This document shows positions 1 to 11,556 of a DNA stretch of 64,000 nucleotides, in pieces. The stretch lies in assembly GCA_032718865.1 (NCBI GenBank), contig JALUTQ010000020.1:248001-312000 (forward strand), given 5' to 3'. Every line of letters starts with the position of its first letter. Positions within the stretch are counted from its first letter, which is position 1. The notes under the pieces are model-generated. The model had not been told where the DNA came from, did no database searches, and saw only the letters and a program-made list of their open reading frames with translations. This DNA comes from Tilletia caries. Taxonomy: Eukaryota; Basidiomycota; Exobasidiomycetes; Tilletiales; Tilletiaceae. The translations under genes and the position numbers were made by a program.

Positions 1-405
1 CTCGGCCCCGGCCCCATCCCACGTACTCGTATATACCACCACACAACCTGCCAGCTGCCCCCCTTCGGACATCAACCACTATTACTGTCTTGTTGAAACT
101 CTCCCTCTCCCTCTCTCTTATCTCTCCCTTGTGTACGCTCATCATCATCTTACAAACTCTGCTGTACATCGTTCTCCTATACATCTCCCCAAATCTGCAA
201 CATAGTCCCCCTCTACAACCCACAGTTGCAATGCTTGGGAGCCTTTCTTCGCCGTTGCAAGCGCGTGAGAAGGGAGGCAGGATGCACACGAGCTCGCAGA
301 TATGTATCTGAACGTGTATGCATTTCATGGAAGGTAGAAAAGCAAAAAGGGGGCAAGGAAAGGAGATGTTAAAGAGGACCCAGACGCTCCCCCCGTCATG
401 CAGCC
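1..405. other. Intergenic, pyrimidine-rich
   Basis: No supportable gene. The top strand is rich in CT runs (about 100-125) and has a tandem of short ATG-led frames without recognisable protein features. It lies beyond the 3' end of MPE1, and the left neighbour is outside the window. Confidence 0.6.
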
Positions 406-3343
406 TCACGACGTTCTCGCAACCTTGCTCGCAGGCCCGCCGTCCTCATTTCCATCTACTTCTGCTTCTGCCCCACCCGGACCCGCTCCTCCGTCATGTC
501 TGGCGTCCCCTCCAGTGCCGAAATCGCCCCCACCGCCCACTTCGACCAAGTCGGACTGTCCGCGGTCGCGTTTTCGTCCAACGGAGCCTGAGGCGACGCC
601 GCTGATGCTCAGGCTTGTACTGTGCTGTTGTTGCTGTTGGGGCTGCTGCTGCTGCTGCTGTTGCTGTGGGCGTCTCTGGGTTTGGTCTTGTTGACTATAG
701 GTTGGAAGGGAAGTAAAGATGGGTCAGATTCGGGGGGGGAGTTCCGTTTCCAAAACCGAACTCATGTCAAAGGGAGGATGTAAAAACGCACCTATTCGCC
801 CAATTGGGGACATGCACGCGCTCGTACGGGCTCGAGCTTGTATGTTGCGGAGCTTGATAGTTGTACGGGTTGCCGGACCGAGCCGCCAGGTTGTGCTGCT
901 GTTGCTGCTGCTGCATGCCCATCCCCATCCCCATATTCATCCCCATCCCACCCATGCCCATCCCTCCCATATTCATCCCCATCATCGGATTCCAATTCTG
1001 GCCCTGCCCTCCACCGCCACCGCCGCCGCCGCCATTCATGAGCTGCGCCTGGATCATCTGCACGTTCATCTGCAGCTGCATCCGCATCTGGGGAGGCAGG
1101 TTCGGGTTTTGGAGCATCATCATCATCTGGGGTAGCATCATGGCTGGGTTCATAAAACCATTGTTGTTGTTGTTCCCGTTGCCGTTCCCGGATGTGTGAG
1201 AATGTCCGTTGTTGACGTCGTTGCGCCCACCTGCGTCGGCGCTGTTGTTGTTGCTGCCATCGCCGATGGGCTTGGCAGGCAGCCTGTGCTTGCTCGGCAT
1301 GAGCGTGGTAGCGTTCGTGCCCGTCGAAGGTGTCGTGGGCGTGTTGGTCCCACGTTGTTCGGTAGCTGAGCCCTCACGCTTCATGCCTGCAGCGGAAGGA
1401 TCCGACGTTGTTTCATCGCCGCCCTTCGTTCCACCTGCTGCAGGCTGTTCTTGATCCTGCTTTCCATTTTCGAGAGCAAGGACTGGAGCAGCTCCCTCCT
1501 CGCCTCGCTCATGCCGCACCATCGCATCCTCCACATACTTGCGTACCTTCTTGATCGTCTCTTCATCCCGCTTCAGATCCGCCAAATCTGGGATCCGTCG
1601 CTCGCACTCGGCACATTGGAAGTCGTGCTCGAGCAAGTGGGTCTGGATGCACTCTTCGCAATAGAGCGTCCCGCAGCAGGGCGTCTTAACCGCGTTGCGC
1701 AGCAGTTTAGCGCAGAGTAGGCAGGCGAGGGACGAGTCGGAGGGGACCTGTGCGTATACGTCGTTCTCGGACAAGGGCTTTGCGAGTTCTTGGTTCTTCT
1801 GCCATGCAGCGCTGTGGTGATGGATAAGTCAGTGTGCGTGAGCGACTACTACATGAACGGGTGCAAGGTGCTTAGCAGGACAGTTGATACGTACGTGTCG
1901 GCTTGTGCGATGACATAGCTTCCGTCAGGAGTGATCATGACTCCTCCGCTCAACAGAGCTCCTTCAGGCGGCTGCTCTATCGTCTTGAGCATCGACTTGG
2001 GAATGCCCGTCGTCCGCTTCAACCTCGGCCGATTGTCAAAATCGCGATCGTCATTGGTAGGACAGTCTTGAATCCAATGTCCCTTCTGCCCACAGCGATA
2101 ACATATGTATCCTGGACCCGGAGGCTTGTGTGCAGCGGCACCGCCGGGACCGCCGGGGTGCTGAGGTCTTCGCTCCGAGAAGCCGCCGCCTTCTCCTCCT
2201 CCTCTTCCTCCTCCGCGTCCGCCGCCATGGAAGCCCCGACCGCCGCGGCGGGTGACACCACCTCGGCCGACCCAAGTTGCTCTGGGAAGTAGAACACGAA
2301 GCTTGTGTCAGCGATTGGTTAGTTGGCAAAATAGACTGCTCGAAGGTTACGTACGTGCTCATTCCCTGCTGGGCCTGGTCCCACTCTGCATTACCCGCAG
2401 CGAACATGGCCGCAATGCTTGACGCTTCGTCGCCTGTTGGAGCTTCGATGGAAGATGCATCAGGCACCGCGGGCTGTAGGAAGGCATGACTCAGTCCATC
2501 TTCATCAAGATCAGATTCTCGGAGGATATGAAAGAAACACTTACAGCAGGAGCAGGCGGGGGTGCGGTTCTGCCGTCGAAGCGTCGACTCATGGCACCCA
2601 TCCCTCGCTTCGAATCATTGGCGGACGAGGACGATGGCCCATTCGTCGAACCGGAAGGCGCGACACCACTGGCATTGGCATTGTGACTGAATCTCGAACC
2701 TGGACCATTGTCGTTGGTCCCGAGCCCAGCTGCGCTTGCCAAGCCTGCAAAGTGAGCCGCGACGTATTTCTGAGCGGTGCCTTCGTTGGGCCGAGAGGGC
2801 GGGCCTCGTTGGGCGGTCACTTGGGATGAGCGGGGGATGATGGCATGGTCGTCGGTGTACTCTGAGCGACACCACACCACGGCGCGAAGGATAGGAGAGA
2901 ACGAGGAAGAGAGGGGAGGAAAGTCAGCATCATAAGAGAAACGCATACATTGCATGTAGCCGCGTGGAGAAGCAGAAAAGGAGGGACAGAAGGTAGATGC
3001 CATTGGAGGAAAACGAGGGAGAGGAGACTCTTTGTACAGCGTCCACGAGCGAGGAGTAGTAAATCTTTTACCGAACGTCCAACGAAGAAATTTCCTCCAA
3101 ACCTTTATGCAACCCCTGTCTCCTCTGAACAATCCACCACAGGAAGCCGGAAAGGAGCCATTGCTCACCTTGGCCAGTGTCGGCATTGAGGAGCTTGAGG
3201 TCAAAGTCTTGTCCGCGTCCCATCTTGTTCTGGAGGATGATCTCGCGCTTGAGATCCCAGACGGAGATGCCGGTTCCATCAAAGGTGATCCGACTGAAGT
3301 CCTTCTGGGAGCGGAACTTGTAGTAGACCGATGCGGACGCCAT
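406..3343 (-). CDS. MPE1: Mpe1/RBBP6-type subunit of cleavage and polyadenylation factor
   Basis: This is the RNA 3'-end processing factor Mpe1 (RBBP6 family), a nuclear CPF subunit with a RING that may act as a ubiquitin ligase. Six exons on the minus strand: 3343-3169, 2861-2545, 2473-2355, 2281-1895, 1811-792 and 694-406, about 768 aa. Seen in order: an N-terminal DWNN ubiquitin-like domain beginning MASASVYYKFRSQKDF; a linker; an RGG-rich stretch; a CCHC zinc knuckle (CYRCGQKGHWIQDC, exon 4); a treble-clef RING (CLLCAKL...CCGTLYCEEC...CAEC, exon 5); low-complexity Gly/Met/Asn and Gln-rich tails. The last exon encodes a poly-Gln run then GRKRDRGQSDLVEVG; it is easily missed because the exon 5 frame stops at 767. 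All junctions keep frame. Longer than the yeast protein because of its disordered C-terminus. Confidence 0.93.
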
Positions 3344-4152
3344 CCTTCTCGCTTTCTAGTGTGTTCAGTTGGGGAGGAGGGAGGGAATGATGGATTTTGG
3401 TAGCGACGAGAGTGAAGGATGCACAACACAGCCGGAAAAGCGAACCCTTTTCTTCACCTTCTTTTGGAAGATAGAGAGGGGAGACGATGTTGAGTGCGTG
3501 CAAATGCAGGTGATAATTGCCACTGCAGACGAGGGGAGAAGCACAGGGTGGGAACGCTCAGCGGGGGACTGGCTGGGGAAAAGGGAGGGAACGAAGGACA
3601 CAAGAGGAGAGCCAGGACAGCTGGCGGATGCGGGTGAATGAAGAGGGAAGCGAGAAAGGATGAGCAGAAGCTACGACTTGGAAGTGGATCCAATCAATCG
3701 GCAGGACAGATGAAGGATGTAACCCAGATCGCCACGTCCCTTTCCGTGTCCGACGTCCGGATTCGAATTCGAAGGAGTCCGCGCGTCTTGCTTAGATTTT
3801 TGCGCGCTCCTCGATGGTGGCTCCGCTAGTCAGGCAGAATGTCGTCGTAGGTCGAAAGGCGTGAGCTTTTGAGGGACAAAGAGGAACGACGGCGACGATG
3901 GTGATGGTCAGTTGGACGGAGTTGAAGGTGACATGACAGGTCGAAGAAGAGCCCAAACGGTCAGACCTAATTGAGACCCTTTGAGACGCCAGCAGTCTCG
4001 AGACTCTCTTCTCCCTCTCTTCTCTTGTCCGCGCACCTCGACTCCAGTCCAAGCGCACGACGTCCACTTCCACCTCCAACACGCCCACCTCGCCTTTCGA
4101 GAGCTCGACTCAGTCTCTGCTCTCCCCATCCGGGCGGCGACGGCAAATCGCA
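3344..4152. promoter_or_regulatory. Divergent promoter region, MPE1 / GID8
   Basis: An 809-bp gap between two divergent start codons with no coding signal of its own. It contains CT-rich stretches just upstream of GID8 (about 4000-4040). I see no unambiguous TATA box. Confidence 0.5.
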
Positions 4153-5666
4153 ATGGCGACGACGACGGCCCCCAGTGGGTCATCAGCCATGGCGAGGAAG
4201 ACCATCTCCAAGCCGCAGTGGGAGCATCGCCTCAACCACATCAACATCAGCAAGGAGTGAGTCAACTCTGTCTCTCCCTTTCTCCCTTCTCTCTTCCTCT
4301 CTTCGCTCGCTCTCCTCGCGCTGCCTGACACGATGATCCATTGTTATCAATGTGGGAATCTCTCCGATATCTCATGAGAACGACAAACACTTTATACATT
4401 GACTCTACTGATCCCTTCCGGCGCCCCTCTCATCCCCTCCCCCCCCGTCCTCCACCCGCATCACTGTCTGCACGCATTTAGCTGACATACCGACTTTGTA
4501 TGCTGTCTTTTCCAGTGATCTGAATCGGCTGGTCATGGACTACCTCGTCATCGAGGGCTACAAGGACGCTGCCGAGCGTTTCGCAGCCGAATCCGGTCTC
4601 TCACCCCAAGTTGACCTCGAGTCAATCGAGAACCGGATGCTCATCCGCAACGCGATTCAGCGTGGTGATGTCGAGAACGCCATTGGCAAAGTCAATGAAC
4701 TGGATCCAGAGGTACGTTCTCTTCTCGTGAAGCCCCTTCGCCTTTTCCCCCCCTCTCTCTCTCTATTCCTTTCCCGTTCGCTCGTTTCAAGCGGCGGCAC
4801 GAAGAACCAAACAAACGAAAAGATGACCCTAGATCATGCACCACGCCTAGCGGCTTGTTGTAAAGCCCGTTGCGGAGAACACGACACAACTTTAGAATCA
4901 TTTCATCTTTCCTCTGATCGTTTATCACCTTCTCCCCTCCCTGTACTGCGGCCGAGTCTTTACGCGTCTTTCTGTCCATGTACTGATCCATGCTCTTACG
5001 GCACAGATTCTGGACAACAACCATCTTCTCTTCTTCCACCTACAACAACAACGCCTTATCGAGCTGATCCGGTTAGGGAGAGTCGACGACGCTCTCCTCT
5101 TCGCTGCTGAAGAGCTCGCTCCCCGGGCCGAGGAGCACCTTGAACTTCTACCCGAACTCGAGCGGACAATGGCATTGCTCGCCTTTGATCTGCCCTCACC
5201 CGCTCTCAGTCTCACCTTGGACGGGGAAGGAAAGTGGGATGATGGCACAGTTGCTGCAACAGCAACCCCTTCCATATCCTCCTCATCCCTCCTCCCACCA
5301 CCCCACATCGCTGCCCTCCTCTCCGCCACCCAACGCCTACGAACAGCCGGCGAGCTCAACGCGGCTATCCTGGCTTCCCAGGCCCAGGGATGCGTCCCCA
5401 AGCTGCCTCAAATGCTCATGATGATGAAGTTTGGCGAGGATCTGCTGTCGGTTGCTGGGCCTGGGCGGTGCGAGTTCCCGACGCTCGATATCCGGGGTGG
5501 GTTGAGAGGAGGCAGGAGCGGACCTTGGGCGGGTGCTGCGGCTGCGGCCGCGGCCGCTGCTGCTGCTGCTTCGAAGGGGTCTCGAGGCGTCGCAAGCACC
5601 GAGGACGACGAGGAAGAAGATGAGGAGGAGGACGAAGACGACGAGGATGAAGACATGGCGCTCTGA
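4153..5666 (+). CDS. GID8: GID/CTLH ubiquitin-ligase subunit Gid8 (TWA1)
   Basis: Scaffold subunit of the GID/CTLH E3 ligase, which in yeast degrades gluconeogenic enzymes. Three exons: 4153-4256, 4516-4711, 5007-5666, 319 aa, all junctions in frame. Residues about 20-70 give the family signature WEHRLNHINISKDDLNRLVM, which spans the first junction, then a LisH motif (DYLVIEGYKDAAERF). A CTLH region follows (ENRMLIRNAIQRGDVENAIG), then LLFFHLQQQRLIELIRLGR and a CRA-like C-terminal half. The protein ends in a long Asp/Glu tail (about 5601-5660), with a poly-Ala run before it (about 5530-5570). Intron 2 is long for this locus (295 nt). Start chosen at 4153 because it gives the conserved W-x-x-x-L N-terminus after splicing. 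Confidence 0.92.
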
Positions 5667-5927
5667 ACTCGCTGCACGCACATACAACGTTGAGGGGAGT
5701 CACCGACTCACCGTCTCTCCTGCTAATCTTTAAACCCCTCTCGCTGGGGACAATCAATTGTATTCTTTCTGTTTCACCATGACATGTATCGCTTCTGTAC
5801 CACCACAATCACAAGTCCTCTCCCTTTGCAACTCTGATGATCATCCGTGCGTTGCCCATGTTCTTCTCGCGAAGATTCTGCTTGCCAACCACGAAGGACC
5901 AGAAAAGCACCAAGGATTCCTGAAGCC

Positions 5928-7333
5928 ATGACCTCGGGGCAAGCAGATCTCAGCCAGAAGATGGCGAACGTGCAAGTCTCGGAGGCAGCCGCTACGCGTG
6001 AAGATCAGCCTCCGCAAGCTCCAGGCCGAGGAGGAGGAGGAAGAGGCCGGGGCGGACGTGGACGAGGCGGTCGGGGACGGGGTCGAGGCGGCCGCAACAC
6101 CACCTCGGACTCCTCCTCCCCCGCAGCCGAAGCCGACACCTCGCTCTCGAAGACGCTCTCCTACCTGCTCCGGCACGGCGCGCAGGCCGAGTCGTTGCCG
6201 ATCTCCCCGAGCGGGTGGGTTTCGGTGCTGGCTGTGCTTGGGCGGCCTAAGGTTGGGAAGTTGCGCTTTCCCGCTTCTGCTGCTGCTGCGGAGGGTGAGG
6301 GTGAGGAAGGGAAGGAGAGGGTTGGGGCGGAGGTGCAGGATGTGAGGAGGGTCGTTAGGGAGAGTAGTAAGAAGCGCTTCCAGCTTGGCTGGGGTGTTCT
6401 TGGTGAGGGGAAGGGAGATGAGGTTCGTGAGTTGGAGGTTGAGGACGATGGCGAGCGGGAGAGGGAGGGGAAGGTGTTGTTCATCCGGGCGGTGCAGGGA
6501 CATTCGATCAAGGAGGTGAGTGCTTCAGTCTGGGCTGGGCTGGGCTGGGGCTCGGGGTTTGAATGCTGACCCTGCTTTCCCCCTTACAGGTCTCCTCCGA
6601 GCTTCTCCTCCCCATAACCCCTTCCAACCTATCCCTACTCCACCCGTCCCACCCTCTCCCCCGTCCCTCTTCCTCCTCCACCACTACAGACCCCACCCCT
6701 CCACCCGCGACTGATGACGGCAGCAAGAACTTCGACCCAAGCACACTAACCGTCGTGCACGGGACGACCTACCCAGCCTGGGAGCGGATCCTAGCCTCGG
6801 GCGGACTGAACCGTATGGGCCGGAACCACATCCACCTCGCGCGCGGTCTACCGGCGTCCTTCCTCCAACCGTCTTCCTCTCAGCCACAGGCCGAGCCGGA
6901 AACGGAGTCGACGCCGACGCCGACGCCGGCGATCATCTCCGGTCTGCGCCCGACGTCGAGCGTGATTTTATGGATCGACGTCCCGCGGGCATTGGAAGAA
7001 GGCCACCCGCCGTTCTACCTAAGCGAGAATGGAGTGGTCCTTACGCCCGGCTGTGCGCTCCCGTCATCTTCTTCAGGAACGGAGCCTTCGCCCGCGGACG
7101 CTGAGGGCAAGCAATCATCACAACAGCAGAAACGACGGGGACGGGGCCAGGCGGAGATCGCGGCTGATGGGTGGTTGTCGCTTCGGTATGTGACGCGGGT
7201 CGAGGGTCGTCGCAGGAAGGGCGAAAGTACCGGTCCTGAGGGCGGAGACGGAGCGGGAAGCTCAGCGGCGCCGGGCACGCAGGAGTGGGAGACGATCTGG
7301 GAGCGGAGTCGGGACTGGAAGGAGTCTGCATGA
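5928..7333 (+). CDS. TPT1: tRNA 2'-phosphotransferase
   Basis: Transfers the splice-junction 2'-phosphate of ligated tRNA to NAD+, the last step of tRNA splicing. Two exons: 5928-6515 and 6590-7333, phase-0 intron, about 443 aa. KptA/Tpt1 motifs are visible: LSKTLSYLLRHGA (about residue 70), FIRAVQGHSIKE at the exon 1 end, VVHGTTYPAWERILASGGLN and RMGRNHIHLA in exon 2, then LSENGVVLTPG near the C-terminus. Two features are unusual: an N-terminal Arg-Gly repeat (about residues 30-55) resembling an RGG RNA-binding tract, and long Ser/Pro-rich insertions between motifs. Start at 5928 is the first ATG in this frame; the frame is open upstream but has no ATG there. Confidence 0.93.
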
Positions 7334-7757
7334 ATCAATGCCTTTTGGGGGCCCTTTATCTTTACCACACGAGAATGGCAACTACGTATGCGGTCTTGAA
7401 ACGCGCTCTTCAAAAGGTCGCGCGTTTCCCAACTTCCATGAACCCGGGCCCTGCAGGTGCAAGGTATCAAACGAGTGATGGAAAGAGGTGACCGAGGATA
7501 TGAGAATGGTACTAGAAAAAGGTGATAGAGAAGGGAGGAGGTAAAAGTACACGTTTGTCCTGGCGCTGCGGCAGTGGTGAAAGTTGGGAAGAAGGGACGC
7601 GTTTGACACGGCGGTGTGGGATAAAGGGGTGCCTGGCCGGCTGGCTGGCTGGCTGGCTATGACCCTTCGATATGAGATGCGGAAAGTGGGAGGCGGGGAA
7701 GGAGCATAGAGCTCTAGTCCAATGTCCAATGTCCGTTATGGTTGTTCGATCGGTTTC
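7334..7757. other. Intergenic, convergent 3' ends
   Basis: Lies between the ends of TPT1 (+) and the GLTP gene (-). It holds a (GGCT)5 run at 7639-7658 and the direct duplication TCCAATG/TCCAATG near 7720. No gene seen. Confidence 0.5.
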
Positions 7758-8442
7758 CTACAAGCCCTTGCCGTAGTTTCCGTCGCTGTTCGCATCCAAA
7801 AGGAGAGGTCCTCGGATCAACATTTGCAACAAGAACTGAGACGTGAATTATGGAAGAAAAAAGGAAGACTCACGCGTAGTACTTTGTCATGGTGGTGACA
7901 ATGCTCTCGAGGGCGGCGAGCCACTTTTCGAGCTCGGCCTCGACGCGGTCTGTGGGTGAGCCGAGCTTGAGGTAGAACTCGGCTCGGTACGGACATGCCT
8001 TCATGGCGACAGAGAAGACGCCGCGGACGATGAAGGAGTGGTGTTTGCTGAGGGTTTGGGAGTATGCGTTTGTGAAAGCGGGGGAGAGCTCTTCCTTAGG
8101 ATCGCGAGTGAGTCGACGGAGGGCCTGTGCGGTGAAGTCCAAGCCGCGGAGAAGCCACATCAAGCCCTCGGTCGCGGGGCGCTTCTTGTCGCCGGGCTTT
8201 CCCTCGTGGTGGACGAGGTCCTGGAGGGTGGAGGAGACCTCTGGGGTGGCGAGGAGGCGTGTGCGGACCTTCTTTATGTTTCCGTTGAGGTCGTTCTGTA
8301 CGACGGTGAAGGCGGGGTTGCCGATGATGTCGAAGAGCTTGACGAGGCCTTCGCTGGCTTGGAGGAACTCGGAGGTGTTGATGCCGTCGGTGGTGGTGAC
8401 GTCGGCGTAGGAGCGCGAGACGGTGTCGAAGTAGGTCGTCAT
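7758..8442 (-). CDS. Glycolipid transfer protein (GLTP fold, HET-C2-like)
   Basis: Cytosolic carrier of glycosphingolipids between membranes. The main exon runs from the ATG at 8442 down to 7874 and covers nearly the whole domain. Conserved ligand-site residues of the family are visible: Asp, Asn and Lys in VVQNDLNGNIKKVR, Trp in LMWLLRGLDF, and His in SKHHSFIVRGVF. If unspliced the frame stops at 7870 (190 aa, ending KYYA). A good donor (GTGAGT) begins at 7873, and an acceptor at 7786-7788 would add exon 7785-7758, giving the ending ADGNYGKGL. I prefer the spliced form because the tail is in frame and ends cleanly, but a nearer acceptor at about 7837 would give a different tail, so only the C-terminus is uncertain. 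Confidence 0.88.
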
Positions 8443-9041
8443 GGCGGCGGCTGTTGCTGAATGGAGGTCGTGGACAGCGAGGTGTTGATGCTGACCTCCT
8501 GAGCTGGATGAGCGATGAGCTGCGACTTCCGAAGGTCAGTTCAGTGCGAGCGTCTCGCTTGGCGGTGTTCAAACTGCGAGTCACGTGACATGCGAGTGCA
8601 GCATCGCAGCCATCAACCACGCGGCATTGATTAAAACACGTGGCAGCCACGCGAGCGGCTGCGAAGATCGGGACGCGTGCGAACTTTTTTCGACGGCCCT
8701 CCAGCTGCTCAGTGGTCCTCACATCGCACACACAACCCAATATGGACAGCATCACACACACACTGACGAGCCCCAGCATGCAGTGGGTGGTGATTCCACG
8801 TGTGAGAGAAGGATGCGCGCGTCTCTGCTCTGCTCTGCTGCTGTGTGCGCAGTGCGCAGTGCGCAGTGCGAAGGCTGATCGTGAGAGAATGACTGGACAG
8901 AGTGCGAGCGAGTCACGTGACTGGCTGCGAATTCTCTCGACTGCCTCCCACTCATCCTTGCCAGCCCTTCCCTGCTGGTGAGCCCGACCACACTGTCATC
9001 CTCAAGACACTCGTCCGCCTCAAGACACACGTTAGTCCACG
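8443..9041. promoter_or_regulatory. Divergent promoter region, GLTP / RPL24
   Basis: 599 bp between divergent starts. It carries repeated CACGTG-type boxes: TCACGTGAC near 8581 and 8923, and CCACGTG near 8797. There are also ACACGTGGC near 8636 and repeated GCGCAGT units around 8850-8870. E-box-like CACGTG sites are common binding sites of fungal bHLH factors such as Cbf1; the link to either gene is inference. Confidence 0.45.
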
Positions 9042-10357
9042 ATGAAGGTCGAGATCTGCTCCTTCTCTCTCCGCAAGATCTACCCCGGCAGGGGTAAGCT
9101 CTACGTCCGCGGTGACTCCAAGGTATGTACCACACTCTCTCTCTCCAGGAACCCTCGCGCGCGCAGTGCAACGACGACACCGAGCCCAGTCGAACACAAG
9201 CGGGCGACTCTCTACGATGCGAGGGATGCAGCGGCATATCGACGGCTGTCGATGGGCGGTTCAGGTGGCACGCCCTGCGGCACGATGCCTATATGCGGGA
9301 CGATGGATGCGGAAGGTGGGCCTAGCGTGACGCAGCTGGAACTCGACGAGGAGGCATGGACGCACAGCGGGATAGAGCAGCGAAGCATCAGGCCTGGGTG
9401 GTGCGCCGGTCCGCAACAGTGCAAAGATGGAAACGGATTGCAGGTCTCGCGGGTATGGAGGAGTCAGTCGGGCGGGTGCGGACAATCGCTATGGGCCAAG
9501 CACTGTCGCACACAGCGTCCCCGTTGCGAAGTCGCGGAAGGCTCCCACTCTCCGGCATCGCAGGGATTACAACGGAACACACCCACCATATAACCACTCC
9601 GCCGATCCTTTCACTGCGCGCGCACAAGCGCCACTTCGAACACCTAGCCTCGATTCGATTCACTGACCTACATTCCCATCCCTTTCCCTCGCTCTTCAAT
9701 CTCCCACACAGACATTCCGCTTCATCTCGTCCAAGAACGAGTCTCTCTTCCTGCAGCGCAAGAACCCCCGCAAGATCGCATGGACCGTATTCTACCGTCG
9801 CATGCACAAGAAGGGTATCACCGAGGAGGTCGCAAAGAAGCGCTCCCGCCGGACCGTCAAGCACCAGCGCGCCGTCGTCGGTGCTTCTATGGAGCAGATT
9901 TCTGCTCGCCGGAATCAGAAGCCCGAGGTCCGGGCTGCGGCTCGCACAGAGGCGATCGCTAAGAGCAAGTCGGACAAGAAGAGCGCGGCTGAGAAGAGGA
10001 AGACGGAGAAGTCGAAGGTGAGTCTTTTCCTCAGCTACAGGGGGCATCTGGGCAGGGAGAGGAGAGCACAGGGAGGAGGGGCCAAGGGCATCTTTCCGAT
10101 GGATGGCACCATGCTCTAGGATGGGCGGGCCTGTTAAAGCCTTGACTCTGGCCGGCCGTCGGATCATCTGGCCTCCACCTCCCGCTACCCCTTCCTCTGC
10201 GGTCCCATGCTCATCACCGAGCAATGATTCACTGACTTCTTCCCTCTCTCCCCATGACCCCCCCCCCCCCCCCCAACAGTCCGCAGCTGCCGGTGGACGC
10301 ATCAACGTCCCCAAGGTGTCTAAGCAGCAAGCACGCGGCCCCTCCACCCGGCCTTAA
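9042..10357 (+). CDS. RPL24: 60S ribosomal protein L24 (eL24)
   Basis: Structural protein of the large ribosomal subunit. Three exons: 9042-9122, 9712-10017, 10280-10357, 154 aa. The N-terminus [19 protein letters not shown] and the stretch [20 protein letters not shown] are the eL24 signatures. The basic C-terminus ends ARGPSTRP. Intron 1 is 589 nt, much the longest in this part of the window, a size at which ribosomal-protein introns can host snoRNAs; I could not identify C/D or H/ACA boxes with certainty. Intron 2 ends with a 17-nt C run directly before its AACAG acceptor. Confidence 0.96.
10258..10274 (+). repeat. C17 homopolymer at RPL24 intron 2 acceptor
   Basis: Seventeen consecutive C residues form the polypyrimidine tract directly before AACAG/T at the 3' splice site. 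A run this long is prone to length error in replication and sequencing. Confidence 0.9.
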
Positions 10358-10989
10358 GAGCGCGGCGACAAGCCCTGAATGTCCATGTCCCACCTTCGCT
10401 CGTTTGCATGCCTCTTCCCCAGCCTTCCTTGTACCACGCCCCCCAGACCGGCTCAGCCCGCTGCTGCCCCCAGCTTTGTCCATCACATCTCACCCCCACC
10501 CTTTATGGCATTCAACTCTTCTTTCTCCCATATGCATACTTCTCATCTGGGCACGTCGTAAGAGATTAGAGAAGGGCTTGAGATGAGCGGGCAGCTTGAC
10601 CTACGAGAGAGAGATGGTTTCCGGGGCAGGGATTTCTATGTCGATATTGAACTTGTCGGCGACGATGTCGGCATCGACGCTCTCTGCGCCCGCCGCCATC
10701 AACTGTTGGGAAGGCGACGTCAAGGCCAGCAAGGGCCACTGACCAGGGCCCGCGCACGAGCAGGCCATCCTCTGGACGGCTCGAGTGTGTCATGGACAAC
10801 GATCAACACTCGCAAGTCACAGGTCAGAGACAAAAGACAGGTTGGACAGTGATGACACAGTACAAATTGCGAGCGGGTTGGGTGTAAAGGGGTGTAGAAG
10901 TACAACGAAAGGGCATCCGGAACCAAGGGGGTAGAGAAGTGAAAGAAAGGGAGAGAGGGAGGGAGAAAAGAGGATGTCGCAGGCGTCAT
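10358..10989. other. Intergenic between RPL24 and H2B 3' ends
   Basis: Convergent 3' flanks. No recognisable gene, but a minus-strand 55-codon frame at 10601-10768 has protein-like composition and is described as a finding. Confidence 0.5.
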
Positions 10990-11556
10990 CTACTTGCTCG
11001 ACGAGTACTTGGTCACCGACTTGGTACCTTCCGAGATCGCGTGCTTGGACAGTTCACCCGGCAAGATCAACCGAACGGCAGTTTGGATCTCCCGTGCGGA
11101 AATGGTGCTCTTCTTGTTGTACGACGCCAGCTTGGACGCTTCCGACGCGATGCGCTCAAAGATGTCTTGCACGAACGAGTTCAGGATCGCCATGGCCTTG
11201 TTGGAGATGCCCGTGTCTGGGTGGACTTGCTTCAGGACGCGGTAGATGTATGTAGAGCTGTGCGCGCGCGAGGGAGAGGAGGAGAGGAGAGTCAGTGCGC
11301 GATCGGTGACAAGGGGGTAAGGTGGAAGGAGGGGAGGGGAGGGGAGGGGAGGGGAGGGGAGGGGAGGGAAGGGGCGAGATACTCACTATGTCTCCTTACG
11401 GACCTTCCTCGCCTTCTTCTTGTCGCCCGACTTGGCAGGAGCCTTCGAGGGCGCCTTCTTGGCAGCCTCGACGGGAGCCTTGCCGGCTGATGAGGAAGGA
11501 GCCTTGCCGCCCGTGGACGCGGGAGCCTTGCCGCCGGTGGATGACTTGGGAGGCAT
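10990..11556 (-). CDS. HTB1: Histone H2B
   Basis: Core histone. Two exons: 11556-11387 and 11257-10990, 145 aa. Exon 1 encodes the Lys/Ala/Ser-rich tail starting [12 protein letters not shown] and ending [10 protein letters not shown]. Exon 2 encodes the histone fold ([55 protein letters not shown]) and the standard end VTKYSSSK. The junction completes the conserved KETYSTYIYRV. The intron carries a (GGGGA)7 repeat. The nearest H2A is more than 5 kb away on the same strand. Confidence 0.96.
11331..11374 (+). repeat. (GGGGA)7 repeat in the H2B intron
   Basis: Seven perfect GGGGA units (11331-11365) followed by GGGAA and GGGG. It lies inside the H2B intron, so the transcript carries the C-rich complement (TCCCC)n near the 3' splice site while the non-transcribed strand has G-quadruplex potential. 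Confidence 0.9.

Noticed and set aside
398..694. Plus-strand frame with poly-Cys near 600-690
   Set aside because: It is the complement of the poly-Gln last exon of MPE1.
9042..9593. 183-codon frame reading from the RPL24 start through its first intron
   Set aside because: It leaves eL24 identity after codon 27; the splice to 9712 restores the ribosomal protein.
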